Source: G963667915 sp965197385
GTDB taxonomy: Bacteria; Acidobacteriota; Vicinamibacteria; Vicinamibacterales; UBA823
Assembly (NCBI GenBank): GCA_965197385.1
Contig: CBDANA010000008.1
Span: forward strand, 248,001 to 312,000
Reading direction: 5' to 3'
DNA length: 64,000 nucleotides
Of this stretch, positions 53,128-61,954 are shown one piece after another (position 1 is the first letter of the stretch; every line of letters begins with the position of its first letter). Made by a program: the position numbers and the translations under genes. The notes under the pieces are model-generated. The model did not search any database and had not been told where the DNA came from. It saw nothing but the letters and a program-made list of their open reading frames with translations.

Positions 53128-54021
53128 GTGACCACGATCGAGTGCGTGCCGAACGTCAGCGAAGGGCAGCGGCGCGGCGTGGTCGCGGCGCTCGCCCGCG
53201 CGCTAGACGCCGTGCCCGGCGTGCGCCTGCTCGACTATTCGGCCGATGCGACGCACCACCGATCCGTGTTCACCCTCGTGGGTACCGCTGCGCCATTAAC
53301 GGCCGCCGTGCTCGAACTGTACCGGCTGGCGCTGGACGCCATCGATCTTCGCCAGCACCACGGCGCTCACCCGCGCATCGGCGCGGTGGACGTCGTCCCG
53401 TTCATCCCGCTGGGTGACACACCCTTAGAGGCCTGTGTATCGCTGGCCCGTGACGTCGGACGCGCTGTCGCCGACCGCTTCGCGGTGCCGGTGTTTCTCT
53501 ACGAGGCAGCCGCGACCAGCGCGGCCCGGCGGGCGCTCGAGCAGATTCGACGGGGACAGTTCGAAGGGCTGACTGAAAAACTGACGCATCCCGACTGGCA
53601 GCCGGACTTCGGCCCCCACGTTCCACACGTCTCGGCTGGTGCCAGCGCGGTCGGGGCTCGTGGAGCGCTCATTGCGTGGAACGTGAACCTGACCACGTCG
53701 CGACTCGACGTCGCGCAGCGTGTCGCGAGAGCGGTGCGGCACAGCAGTGGGGGCCTCCCGTGTGTCAAAGCGATCGGACTACGGCTGTCGGACCGCACCA
53801 TCGTGCAGGTGTCGATCAACCTCACCGACTACCGCACGACGCCGATGACCGCCGTGATGGACCGGATCCGCGAGGAGGCTGGCCGACTGGGCGCGGCCGT
53901 TCTGGACAGCAAAATCATCGGGCTCGTGCCAGAAAACGCCCTGCCCGACGACCCGGGCACGACGCTGGCGCTCGCTCGCTTCTCGCCGGACCAGATACTC
54001 GAGCGGAGACTCCGCGGCTAG
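53128..54021 (+). CDS. ftcD: Glutamate formimidoyltransferase
   Basis: A 297-residue protein starting with GTG 53128 (MTTIECVPNVSEGQRRGVVA). It transfers the formimino group from formiminoglutamate to tetrahydrofolate in histidine breakdown. Landmarks are DATHHRSVFTLVG, HHGAHPRIGAVDVVPFIPLG, GARGALIAWNVNLTT and VSINLTDYRTTPM. It corresponds to the transferase domain without the cyclodeaminase half, as in many bacteria. No other hut genes are adjacent. The stop TAG (54019-54021) is part of the CTAG flanking MITE-A copy 5, so the element sits exactly at the end of the gene. Confidence 0.93.
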   Translation: MTTIECVPNVSEGQRRGVVAALARALDAVPGVRLLDYSADATHHRSVFTLVGTAAPLTAAVLELYRLALDAIDLRQHHGAHPRIGAVDVVPFIPLGDTPLEACVSLARDVGRAVADRFAVPVFLYEAAATSAARRALEQIRRGQFEGLTEKLTHPDWQPDFGPHVPHVSAGASAVGARGALIAWNVNLTTSRLDVAQRVARAVRHSSGGLPCVKAIGLRLSDRTIVQVSINLTDYRTTPMTAVMDRIREEAGRLGAAVLDSKIIGLVPENALPDDPGTTLALARFSPDQILERRLRG

Positions 54022-54210
54022 CAGCCCCTGGTGAAAGTCCCGCTACATTCGACCGCCGATGCATCCCGGCTTCGGCGGCGTTGGGCATTGTCCACGATGG
54101 GTCACATTCTCCCGGTATTCTTTCTCCTCGCGCCTTGGTCGGGCCGATCGCGGCTTCGGCTTAACCTTAAGAGGGGTTTCGGTGCGACGCGAAACTTTCA
54201 CCACGGGCTG
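54022..54210. repeat. MITE-A copy 5 (full length)
   Basis: A 189-bp copy with ends CAGCCCCTGGTGAAAGTCCC and AACTTTCACCACGGGCTG, flanked by CTAG (54018-54021) and CTAA (54211-54214). The left flank is the ftcD stop codon. The right end lies 34 bp after the stop of the response-regulator gene that reads from the opposite side. Confidence 0.9.
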
Positions 54211-54244
54211 CTAATGTGACAAACAGCGGCACCGCGGACCGAGG

Positions 54245-55630
54245 TCAGGCGCTCTCGCTGTCGCTCTTTCGCGCCGGTGTCGACCTGAACGCTCGCATCT
54301 TGCGATACAAGTTGCTCCGCTCGACCCCGAGCGCCTTGGCGGTTCGTGACATGTTGCCTCGCTGTGCGGCGAGTGCCTTCAGGATGTACTCGCGCTCGAA
54401 ACGCTCGCGCGCCTCATGCAACGTCAACGCCGCACCGCCCAGGTTGAAGCGCTCCGTCGGACCCACTTGGCCACCGTTCAGGAACGCCAGGTCGCGCGAC
54501 TGAATCGTCTCGTCGCGCACCATGATCACCAGCCGCTCCAAAACGTTCCGCAATTCACGGACGTTCCCCGGCCACCGATAGGCGCGCAGCACCGCCACCG
54601 CGTCCGCATCCAGCACCTTGACCCGCCGGCCATGCTCCTGACCGAACTCACTCATGAAATGATCGGCGAGCAGCGGAATGTCTTCCTGGCGATCGCGCAA
54701 CGGCGGCACGAAGATCGGAATCACGTTCAATCGAAAATACAGATCCTCGCGAAACCGCCCCGCACGGATCTCGGCCGGCAGATCCTTGTTGGTCGCTGCC
54801 AGTACACGCACGTCCGCGCGCACGCTCGACGTCCCGCCGACCGGTTCGAACACCTGCTCTTGCAGCACGCGGAGCACCTTGGCCTGGGTCTTCAGGCTCA
54901 TGTCCCCAACCTCGTCGAGGAAAATCGTTCCGCCATCTGCCGTCTCGAATCGTCCGCACCGGTCGGTCACCGCGCCGGTAAACGCGCCTCGCACATGACC
55001 GAATAATTCGCTCTCGATCAACTCTTCTGGAATTGCCGCACAGTTGACCTCGATGAACGGCTTGGTCCGGCGTCGGCTGAGCGCGTGTACGCTGTGCGCG
55101 ACCAGTTCCTTGCCCGTGCCGTTCTCGCCGTAAATGAGGACGCGGCCGTTGGTCGGTGCGGCCATTGCGATCTGCTCCCGCAGTTGCGCCATCGCGTAGC
55201 TTTCGCCGACGAGCGCTAGCCGGCGATCGACATGCGCCCGGAGTGCTCGATTCTCGACCTCGAGCTGCTCCTGTCGAAGCGCGTTCCGGACCACGAGCAC
55301 GGTCTTTTCCAGCGACAGCGGCTTCTCGACGAAGTCGAACGCGCCCATCTTGATGGCGCGCACAGCCGATTCGATGTTGCCGTGTCCGGAGACAACGACG
55401 ACCTGTGTGTCGATGCCACGCTCACGCAGCCGCGCGAGCGTCTTCAAACCGTCCATCCCCGGCAGCCACACATCGAGGATGATGACGTCGTAACGCTTCC
55501 GGGCGAGCCGGTCGAGACAGGCTTCTCCGCTGTCCACCGCCTCCACGTCGTACCACTCGTCCTGGAGCACGCCGCGTAGGGCAGACCGCACCCCCGCTTC
55601 GTCATCGACGACCAACACCCTGGCTTTCAT
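54245..55630 (-). CDS. NtrC/NtrX-family sigma54-dependent response regulator
   Basis: A 461-residue protein from ATG 55630 (MKARVLVVDDEAGVRSALRG); the longer frame reads through the kinase gene and is discarded. Receiver domain 1-118 with the phosphorylatable Asp in LDVWLPGMDG; AAA+ domain about 135-365 with Walker A (YGENGTGKEL), the sigma54-contacting ELFGHVRGAFTGA and GGTIFLDEVGDM; C-terminal Fis-type helix-turn-helix (GNMSRTAKALGVERSNLYRK). It activates sigma54 promoters when phosphorylated, most likely by the NtrY-like kinase encoded 37 bp upstream. The AGEK-like downstream partner genes are absent, so the regulon is unknown. Confidence 0.93.
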   Translation of the reverse strand: MKARVLVVDDEAGVRSALRGVLQDEWYDVEAVDSGEACLDRLARKRYDVIILDVWLPGMDGLKTLARLRERGIDTQVVVVSGHGNIESAVRAIKMGAFDFVEKPLSLEKTVLVVRNALRQEQLEVENRALRAHVDRRLALVGESYAMAQLREQIAMAAPTNGRVLIYGENGTGKELVAHSVHALSRRRTKPFIEVNCAAIPEELIESELFGHVRGAFTGAVTDRCGRFETADGGTIFLDEVGDMSLKTQAKVLRVLQEQVFEPVGGTSSVRADVRVLAATNKDLPAEIRAGRFREDLYFRLNVIPIFVPPLRDRQEDIPLLADHFMSEFGQEHGRRVKVLDADAVAVLRAYRWPGNVRELRNVLERLVIMVRDETIQSRDLAFLNGGQVGPTERFNLGGAALTLHEARERFEREYILKALAAQRGNMSRTAKALGVERSNLYRKMRAFRSTPARKSDSESA

Positions 55631-55667
55631 GGATCCCTTTTCACGGGTTGCCCGATCCGCTGGCGAC

Positions 55668-57983
55668 TTACGATCGACACGGCAACTCCACCGTGAACCT
55701 TGTACCACGCTCGCCGTTCTCTCCAACCTCGATGTTGCCTCCGTGATCGATGATGATACGCCGCACGATGGCCAGGCCGAGACCGCTGCCCCGCTGCTTC
55801 GTCGAATAGTACGGCATGAACAACTTGTCACGATCGGCGGCTGAAATGCCAGGGCCATTGTCGGCGACCGTGAACCGCGCCACCCCTTCCGCCGCGTCGT
55901 GCTCGGTGGTGATGACGACGCGCCCGGGATGATCGTGGCGTGACGCGTCCGCGCCGGCCGATCCACGGAGTACTTCTACCGCGTTGTCTACTAGGTTAAT
56001 CACAACCCGACGAATCTGCTCCGGATCCACGCGCACCGGCGGCAGCGACGCGGCAAACGTACGGTGGAGCCGAATCTCATGGAACAGTCCGTCGTACAGT
56101 CGCAGCGCATCATTCAGCAACGCGTTCAGGTCGACCGGCACGGTCCGCTTCGCGGGCATCCTCGCGAACTGAGAGAACTCATCGACCAGCGCCTTGAGCG
56201 ACTCGACTTCTCCGACGATCGTCCCGGTGCATTCGTCGATCAGGGCCCGGGTGGCGGTCGGTGCCCCCGAGAAGTGCCGCCGAAGCCGTTCGGCGCACAG
56301 CTGAATCGGCGTCAGCGGATTCCGAATCTCGTGAGCGAGCCGCCGCGCCACGTGGCGCCACGTGGCGACCCGCTGGGCACGGATGAGCGGCGTCACATCG
56401 TCGAACACCATGACCGCTCCACCACCGCTGTCAGCATCGCTCTGCAAGTTCGTGGCGGCGACCGCCAGATGCCACTCACGCCCATCGCGCTCGAGCGCCA
56501 CCTCTTGCGGGGGCTGATCGCCGCGAGTCGTCAAACCGCGAAGCACGTCGGCCAGGGGCCGCAAGTCGGCGCGCCCGAAGACTTCCTCCGCCGGCAGGCC
56601 GATGACGGCCGGGGCCAACCCGAGCAGCCTGGCCGCGGCCCGATTGACCGTGCTCACCCTGCCGTCCGACCCGATCGACACTACCCCGGTTGCAATCCGT
56701 TCGAGAATCGTCTCGGTGTACCGGCGCCGGCCATCGACCTCGACGTTCGTGCGACGCAAATCGGCCTGCGACCTCTTGAGCTTGCGTTGCCCGGCCGCCA
56801 GGCCGCCCGCCATCGAATTGAACGCCTCCACCAGCGATCCGAACTCATCGGCCGTCTCGGGTTCGATCCGGTAGTCCAGACGGCCCGCCTCGATCGCGCG
56901 CGCCCCGTCGGCGAGCAGCTGGACCGGCCGCATGATTCGCTTGGCGATGTACACCCCCATCCAGGTGGCACTGACCAGAATGAGCAACGTGACCATCAGG
57001 AAGAACGACAGGTACACACCCTGCAATGGCCGCTTCAGGACACGCAGCTGGCTGTAGGCCTCGAAGGCGTCGGTGATGCGCCTGGACCGCGCCGCCAATT
57101 CTCCTGTCAGGTGAGTGCTCGCCACCACGATGCCCACGATCGGCCCGTCGGCTGACCGCCGGATGGCCGTGGCCGCCCGGACGAGATCGCCTCCTCCGAC
57201 CAGGGGCTCCACGGCGCGAGCCCCGGTGCCGTCGGCGAGGACCCGAGCCGCCAATCGGTCCGCCGAGGCCGGCGAATGGGTTTGAGGCAGGCTCGGCGCC
57301 GCGAGGTCGACAATCGGCACGACGTCCGGCCGCGCGACGCCCGGTCCGCCCGCCACCCGGTACACCTGGACCATCTCGACGCGGCCAGCGATGACCTCTG
57401 GCGTGATCAGTTCGCGCACCGGACCCACGTCGTCCGCCATCAGATCGACGCTCGCGAGCGCGCCCGCGATCCGGTCCGCGTCGTCGCTCACGGCCACCTG
57501 CCGATCGAAGTAATAGTCGCTGGCAATCTGGTTCGCCGACGTCAGCACCTCGTCGACGGGTGCGCTGAACCAGCGATCGGCACTGTTGCGAAGGAGTTCG
57601 CTGCCGACCAGCAGAACAAGCACGGCCGGAATAAGGGTCAACGCCAGCATCGCCGCGACAAGCTTCGCGCGAAACCGGGCGAACGGCAACCCGCGTCGGC
57701 GCTCGACGATCAGCTTGATCACGTTGCGCGCCAGGACGAATACCAGCGCGACCAGCATCGTCAGGTCCGCTGCGGTCAGCGCGTAGAGAACCGCTTCGCT
57801 CAGAAACTCTGGCGAGAGCGACGCGGATCGATCGGCGAGCACGACCATCGCGACGAGCGCGGCCAGGAGCAGCGTAATGCCGGCCAGGATGAGGCGCGGA
57901 TTGTCGCGGAATGCCGGGCGAACGGGTAGCGCGGGGGCGACCGATCGGAAGGACGGCTTCGTCTGTTGTACCGTCGTGGACAT
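55668..57983 (-). CDS. NtrY-like membrane histidine kinase
   Basis: A 771-residue sensor. Three N-terminal helices (about 29-130), an extracytoplasmic segment, a further helix near 330 (VYLSFFLMVTLLILVSATWM), HAMP (about 345-400, RIMRPVQLLADGARAIEAGR), PAS (about 420-530), HisKA with the phospho-acceptor His in RRLAHEIRNPLTPIQ (about 550) and HATPase (NLVDNAVEVL, DNGPGISAADRDKLFMPYYS, TKQRGSGLGLAIVRRI). This is the NtrY architecture, partner of NtrX, used for nitrogen or redox/envelope signals. Kinase and regulator genes are 37 bp apart and DUF4390 lies 53 bp upstream, a common trio in Acidobacteriota and Deltaproteobacteria. Confidence 0.93.
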   Translation of the reverse strand: MSTTVQQTKPSFRSVAPALPVRPAFRDNPRLILAGITLLLAALVAMVVLADRSASLSPEFLSEAVLYALTAADLTMLVALVFVLARNVIKLIVERRRGLPFARFRAKLVAAMLALTLIPAVLVLLVGSELLRNSADRWFSAPVDEVLTSANQIASDYYFDRQVAVSDDADRIAGALASVDLMADDVGPVRELITPEVIAGRVEMVQVYRVAGGPGVARPDVVPIVDLAAPSLPQTHSPASADRLAARVLADGTGARAVEPLVGGGDLVRAATAIRRSADGPIVGIVVASTHLTGELAARSRRITDAFEAYSQLRVLKRPLQGVYLSFFLMVTLLILVSATWMGVYIAKRIMRPVQLLADGARAIEAGRLDYRIEPETADEFGSLVEAFNSMAGGLAAGQRKLKRSQADLRRTNVEVDGRRRYTETILERIATGVVSIGSDGRVSTVNRAAARLLGLAPAVIGLPAEEVFGRADLRPLADVLRGLTTRGDQPPQEVALERDGREWHLAVAATNLQSDADSGGGAVMVFDDVTPLIRAQRVATWRHVARRLAHEIRNPLTPIQLCAERLRRHFSGAPTATRALIDECTGTIVGEVESLKALVDEFSQFARMPAKRTVPVDLNALLNDALRLYDGLFHEIRLHRTFAASLPPVRVDPEQIRRVVINLVDNAVEVLRGSAGADASRHDHPGRVVITTEHDAAEGVARFTVADNGPGISAADRDKLFMPYYSTKQRGSGLGLAIVRRIIIDHGGNIEVGENGERGTRFTVELPCRS

Positions 57984-58036
57984 CGCTCCGACGGGCCGAG
58001 CGCATCGACCGACGTTGATGGGGACGCGAACGGCTG

Positions 58037-58594
58037 CTACGGGATGAACGTGAACGCGGCGCTACCCGAGGCAGTCGCGCGACTCCACGGCCACACGAAC
58101 CAGTTGCCGCGCGGACGGGTGCGGGCGCTCACGCGCAGGTAGTATTCGGAGTTCACCTCGAGCGGCATCGCACTAAAGAGCGGGAGGCGTTCGAACATCG
58201 TCATCGCATCGCGCACCCGTTCCTCGTTTTCGACGACTTCGGACGCCTCGACCCGCCCGTCCTGCGTCCTCGACAGGTGGTACCGCCGGGTCAAGTTATC
58301 GTATCGCACGCTGGCGGCGAGCGTCGTGGCTGCAACCATTCGGTCGAACCAGAACCTGATGGCCCGCCGAAGCTCCACCTCGTAGGAGAACGTCGTCGGC
58401 AACCCGCTGCGAATGGACGCCAGGACCTTCTCGCTGAACGCGTCGGTCAACTCGAACGACACGAGAATCCGGTCGTCGCGATGTAGCGGGCGGACGCGGA
58501 TGAGATCGGCTGCGATCAGTGCCGGCATGAGCACGAACAGGGCGCACACGCTGGCGCCGGCTACTCGGCATCCGCTGATCACGAACTGCTTCAC
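58037..58594 (-). CDS. DUF4390 exported protein
   Basis: A 185-residue protein from GTG 58594, which opens a signal peptide (VKQFVISGCRVAGASVCALF, then VLMPALIAA); a TTG at 58630 would add 12 charged residues. The mature part fits DUF4390: RDDRILVSFELTDAFSEKVL, ASIRSGLPTTFSYEVELRRA and the central YHLSRTQDGR. This family is nearly always encoded before an NtrY-like kinase, so it is likely a periplasmic accessory or signal for that sensor, although its action is unknown. It ends VWPWSRATASGSAAFTFIP. Confidence 0.8.
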   Translation of the reverse strand: MKQFVISGCRVAGASVCALFVLMPALIAADLIRVRPLHRDDRILVSFELTDAFSEKVLASIRSGLPTTFSYEVELRRAIRFWFDRMVAATTLAASVRYDNLTRRYHLSRTQDGRVEASEVVENEERVRDAMTMFERLPLFSAMPLEVNSEYYLRVSARTRPRGNWFVWPWSRATASGSAAFTFIP

Positions 58595-58687
58595 CTGGGT
58601 CTCCCGCTCGGCGTCGACCGCCCTCGCCAAACCAGTGTATCAGGCTTCTCGCCCGACCGAATAGCCCCGCGCACCGCCCATCACTCT

Positions 58688-59146
58688 TTACTCTTTGACG
58701 TCGAGAAGGTCCTTCAACTCGCTCATGAACTCTCCGATGTCGCGGAAGTGCCGGTAGACCGACGCGAAACGGACGTAGGCCACCTTGTCGAGCAGCTTCA
58801 GTTCCTGCATGACGAACGCACCGACTTCCTCCGCAGCGATCTCCTTTTCCGGGCGTTCGTGCAGCGTGGCCTCGACACGGTCGGCAACCGCTTCGAGCGC
58901 GGCCACCGACACGGGACGCTTCTCGCAGGCCTTGAGTATGCCTGCCACGACCTTTTGCCGCTCGAACCGCTCGCGGGTGCCGTCCTTCTTGATGACCATG
59001 TACGGAATCTCATCGATCCGCTCGTAGCTCGTGAACCGACGGCCGCAGTCGAGGCACTCACGCCGGCGGCGAATCACCTCGCCGTCCTTACCTTCGCGCG
59101 AATCGACCACCTTGTCGCTGAGATGACCGCAGAATGGACATTTCAC
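58688..59146 (-). CDS. nrdR: Transcriptional repressor NrdR
   Basis: A 152-residue regulator of ribonucleotide reductase genes. The zinc finger is MKCPFCGHLSDKVVDSREG with RRRRECLDCGRRFTSYERID; the ATP-cone follows (VIKKDGTRERFERQKVVAGI to RFASVYRHFRDIGEFMSEL). GTG 59146 is the right start; the longer frame is a shadow of the flippase gene. It overlaps the upstream gene by 4 bp. No nrd genes are in the window. Confidence 0.96.
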   Translation of the reverse strand: MKCPFCGHLSDKVVDSREGKDGEVIRRRRECLDCGRRFTSYERIDEIPYMVIKKDGTRERFERQKVVAGILKACEKRPVSVAALEAVADRVEATLHERPEKEIAAEEVGAFVMQELKLLDKVAYVRFASVYRHFRDIGEFMSELKDLLDVKE

Positions 59147-60276
59147 GGTGAACTCCCTTGCTGCGTCGCGCCACCTTTCCCTAACGCGCCGTTTCCCGAG
59201 CGCAAGTCGGACGATGCCAGTCGTCGTACGGCTGCCAGGTTCAATCCCTCGCGTGCCATGAGCACCATGCTGACGGCGGCGACCGGGACGAACGCCATCG
59301 CGTGCAGCACGATTGCGGCGGCGGCCGCCCGATCCGGTGGGACGGCGTACAGCGTTGTGGCGCCGATCTGAAACGCCGCGTGAAACCCCCCGATGCCGCC
59401 GGGCGTCGGGACTGCCATCCCGACCACGAGTAGCGCGAGCATGATGAACGACCCGGTGAACGGGATACTCAGGCGATAGGCCAACACCACAGTCCACACG
59501 CTGAGCGCGACGGTGAACCAGTTCGCCACGGACCACGCGAAGGCTCCGACGAATCCACGCAGCTGTCGCACGACACCCAAACCGACCGTGAACCTGCCAG
59601 CCAGACGCGCGACCGCGTCGCCCAGGGCCTTGGGCAACGCCTGACGCACGCGGCCCAGCGTCCGATCGACAAACTCCGGACGCCCCGCCATCGCGAACGC
59701 CATGCCAAGCGCCGCCAGCGCGGCGGCGGCACTGACGGCGCCGCCCACTTCGACGGCGCGGAGTAGACTGGAGCCGGGCCCACGCACGCCGGAACCGAAG
59801 AGCGCCAGGCACCCGCCGAGGAGCAGGAGCACCGCCACGAGGTCGAGCAGGCGCTCGAGGAGAATCGTCGCGAACGCGCCGGCGGCGCTGATCCCCTCGC
59901 GTCGAGCCAGCAGATAGGGGCGCACGACCTCGCCCGGACGAGCCGGCAGGAGCGCAGACAACCCGAAGCCAATGATCGTCGCTTGCAACGCGCTCGCGAG
60001 CCGCACGGCGCCAAGCGGGCGTAGCAAGAGTCGCCAGCGCGCAGATCTCAGCAGGTAGGTCGCCGACGTACACACGAAGCTCAACAGCAGCAAGCCGGGA
60101 TCACCGCCCCGTATTTCCTGCCAGACGTGGCCAAGGTTGGCGCTGCGTAGAAAGAATGCCAGCAAGCCCCCCGTGAGGGCCAAGACGGCGAGGGCACGCA
60201 GGTAGGGGCGCATCAGGCTCCACGCGGCCGACGGAGAATCCGGCTCGCTCGCCACGGCACCACGCGCGCCGGTCAC
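59143..60276 (-). CDS. Lysylphosphatidylglycerol-synthase-type flippase membrane protein
   Basis: A 377-residue polytopic protein with the UPF0104/LPG_synthase_TM fold, about eight helices: RALAVLALTGGLLAFFLRSA, SATYLLRSARWRLLLRPLGA, ATIIGFGLSALLPARPGEVV RP-type loop, FATILLERLLDLVAVLLLLG, VGMAVPTPGGIGGFHAAFQI. The loop LPARPGEVVRPYL and PTPGGIGGFHAA are the two best-conserved segments. Members move or modify polar lipids. The start may be internal (MRPYLRALAV, 60213). The gene begins 21 bp from the CTAG where the IS5/IS1182-type element inserted, so its promoter may lie in the IS. Confidence 0.85.
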   Translation of the reverse strand: MTGARGAVASEPDSPSAAWSLMRPYLRALAVLALTGGLLAFFLRSANLGHVWQEIRGGDPGLLLLSFVCTSATYLLRSARWRLLLRPLGAVRLASALQATIIGFGLSALLPARPGEVVRPYLLARREGISAAGAFATILLERLLDLVAVLLLLGGCLALFGSGVRGPGSSLLRAVEVGGAVSAAAALAALGMAFAMAGRPEFVDRTLGRVRQALPKALGDAVARLAGRFTVGLGVVRQLRGFVGAFAWSVANWFTVALSVWTVVLAYRLSIPFTGSFIMLALLVVGMAVPTPGGIGGFHAAFQIGATTLYAVPPDRAAAAAIVLHAMAFVPVAAVSMVLMAREGLNLAAVRRLASSDLRSGNGALGKGGATQQGSSP

Positions 60277-60301
60277 TGGCGAAGCAACGCCCAGACCCTA
60301 G

Positions 60302-61596
60302 CAGGCTGGTGAAAAAGTCCGTGGAATGGGATCGACAGATCGATCCCGGCGTACTCCCATGCTCCCAATATTGCTGAAGGGAGCCACCTCATGCGCGGAC
60401 ACGATGAGCAAACCCATCACATGTTCAGTTACCGGTCGCCGGAACAGCGCGTGCCGGCCGATCCTCCGCTCCGCGCGGTCCGCGCGCTGACGGATCACGC
60501 GCTGAAGACGATGTCGCGCAGGTTCGCCGGCCTGTACGCCAAGACGGGACGTCCGTCGATCCCGCCTGAGCCATTGTTGCGGGCCCTGTTGCTGCAGGTG
60601 CTGTACACGATCCGGAGCGAACGGCTGCTGCTGGAAGAGCTCAACGACAACCTGCTGTTCCGCTGGTTCGTCGGCTTGCATATGGACGACCCGGTCTGGC
60701 ATCCCACGACGTTTACCAAGAATCGTGACCGGCTGCTGGCGGGGGATGGCGCGGCCGCCTTCGTTGATGCGGTCCAGGCCCACGCCCGGGCGGCCGGTCT
60801 GCTCTCGGACGAGCATTTCACGGTGGACGGGACGCAGTTGGAAGCCTGGGCCAGCCTGAAGAGCTTCCGATGCCGGGACGCCGCGCCGCGCGCGCCCCCC
60901 GATGACCCCGGGAATCCCACGGTCGACTTCCACGGCGAGCGGCGGCGCAACGACACGCACCAGTCGACGACTGATCCGGCGGCGATGCTGCATCGGAAGG
61001 GCCAAGGGAAGGAGGCGAAGCTGGCGTCTCTGGGCCACGTGCTGTTGGATAATCGGCAGGGGCTCGTCGCCAACGTCTGTGCGACCCACGCGACGGGGAC
61101 CGCCGAACGCGAGGCGGCGGCACTGTTGCTGGAGGCCAGCGCGCCGCCGGGCAGCACGGTCGGAGCAGACAAGGGCTACGATGTGGCGAGCTTCGTCGCC
61201 GATGTCCGCGTCCGGGACGTCACGCCCCACGTGGCGCAGAAGGTCCGCTGGCGGGCGATTGATGGTCGGCCCACCCGGCATGCGGGTTCTCACGTGAGTC
61301 AGCGGAAACGAAAACTCGTGGAACAGGTCTTTGGGTGGAGGCAGACCGTCGGTGGTTTGCGCAAGCTCCGGCCTCGCGGCGTCCCACTCGTCGAGTGGCA
61401 GCTCACTTTCGCCGCCACGGCCTATAACTTGGTCCGCCTGCGGAATCTGGAGGCGACGTGTCCCTGCTCGCCGGCCGCGCGTGTCGCCGGCCCCCTCATC
61501 GGGGTCAGCGCACACCCGTGCGCACGGTCGTCGGGCGGTCGTTACCCGCATGATGCTTAAGAAAACAGCCCGATACCCGGGTTCTTCAGCAGCCTG
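60302..61596 (+). mobile_element. Complete IS5/IS1182-type insertion sequence
   Basis: A 1295-bp element with imperfect terminal inverted repeats (CAGGCTGGTGAAAAAGTCC at the left, CAGGCTGCTGAAGAACCC read inward from the right) and CTAG at both flanks (60298-60301 and 61597-61600). CTAG is palindromic, so a 4-bp duplication fits but is not proven. It holds one intact transposase. A second copy, cut at its 5' end, lies at 252-1253, and a derivative palindrome is at 17264. Confidence 0.92.
60391..61560 (+). CDS. IS5/IS1182-type transposase
   Basis: A 389-residue protein. The N-terminal part is a DUF772-like domain (TGRPSIPPEPLLRALLLQVL, NLLFRWFVGLHMDDPVWHPT, FTKNRDRLL); the C-terminal part is the DDE_Tnp_1 core with D in FTVDGTQLEA, D in VGADKGYD and E in VEQVFGWRQTVGG. 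SASQUATCH-like insertion motifs such as RRRNDTHQSTTDP are the usual family insert. It is open and apparently functional. Automatic pipelines call this group either IS5 or IS1182; I keep both. It could supply transposase for the MITE elements with similar ends. Confidence 0.92.
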   Translation: MRGHDEQTHHMFSYRSPEQRVPADPPLRAVRALTDHALKTMSRRFAGLYAKTGRPSIPPEPLLRALLLQVLYTIRSERLLLEELNDNLLFRWFVGLHMDDPVWHPTTFTKNRDRLLAGDGAAAFVDAVQAHARAAGLLSDEHFTVDGTQLEAWASLKSFRCRDAAPRAPPDDPGNPTVDFHGERRRNDTHQSTTDPAAMLHRKGQGKEAKLASLGHVLLDNRQGLVANVCATHATGTAEREAAALLLEASAPPGSTVGADKGYDVASFVADVRVRDVTPHVAQKVRWRAIDGRPTRHAGSHVSQRKRKLVEQVFGWRQTVGGLRKLRPRGVPLVEWQLTFAATAYNLVRLRNLEATCPCSPAARVAGPLIGVSAHPCARSSGGRYPHDA

Positions 61597-61602
61597 CTAG
61601 TT

Positions 61603-61756
61603 TCCTGTAACAGTAATTCGCAACATATCTTCCGAGCGGGGCCTCCCGGCTAGCTGCGTTGCTCCTCGGTCACAAATTCTAGATTTGCTCCCTCGTCGCG
61701 CCTTGCCAGCCGGGCGCCGCACTCCGGGATATATGCCGCGAATCACTGTTACAGGA
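61603..61756. repeat. MITE-C, 154-bp inverted-repeat element
   Basis: Terminal inverted repeats TCCTGTAACAGTAATTCGC (left) and TCCTGTAACAGTGATTCGC (right, other strand), 18 of 19 identical. No gene inside. It is wedged between the IS5/IS1182-type element and MITE-A copy 6. Only this copy is in the window. Confidence 0.8.
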
Positions 61757-61762
61757 CCCTAG

Positions 61763-61950
61763 CAGCCCGTGGTGAAAGTCCCGCTGCATTCGACCGCCGA
61801 TGCATCCCGCCATGGGCAGCGCTGGGCGTTGTCCACCATGGGTCGAATACTCCCGGTATGCTCCCGCCTCGCGCCTTAGTCGGGCCGACCACGGCTTCGG
61901 CTTCACCTTAAGACGGTCTCGGTGTGACGCGGAACTTTCACCACGGGCTG
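61763..61950. repeat. MITE-A copy 6 (full length)
   Basis: A 188-bp copy with ends CAGCCCGTGGTGAAAGTCCC and AACTTTCACCACGGGCTG, flanked by CTAG on both sides (61759-61762 and 61951-61954). It is the best-preserved copy and defines the family. Confidence 0.92.
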
Positions 61951-61954
61951 CTAG

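Noticed and set aside
55631..55966. N-terminal extension of the response regulator
   Set aside because: It is antisense-like, low-complexity sequence overlapping the kinase gene; MKARVLVVDDE at 55630 is canonical.
60298..61551. 417-residue open frame antisense to the IS transposase, repeated at 249-1208
   Set aside because: It mirrors the codon structure of the transposase in GC-rich DNA, has no recognisable domain and is conserved only because the IS is duplicated.
16866..61950. MITE-A copies as a CRISPR array or integron attC sites
   Set aside because: Copies are kilobases apart, have YTAR flanks and long inverted ends, and there are no spacers, integrase or cas genes.
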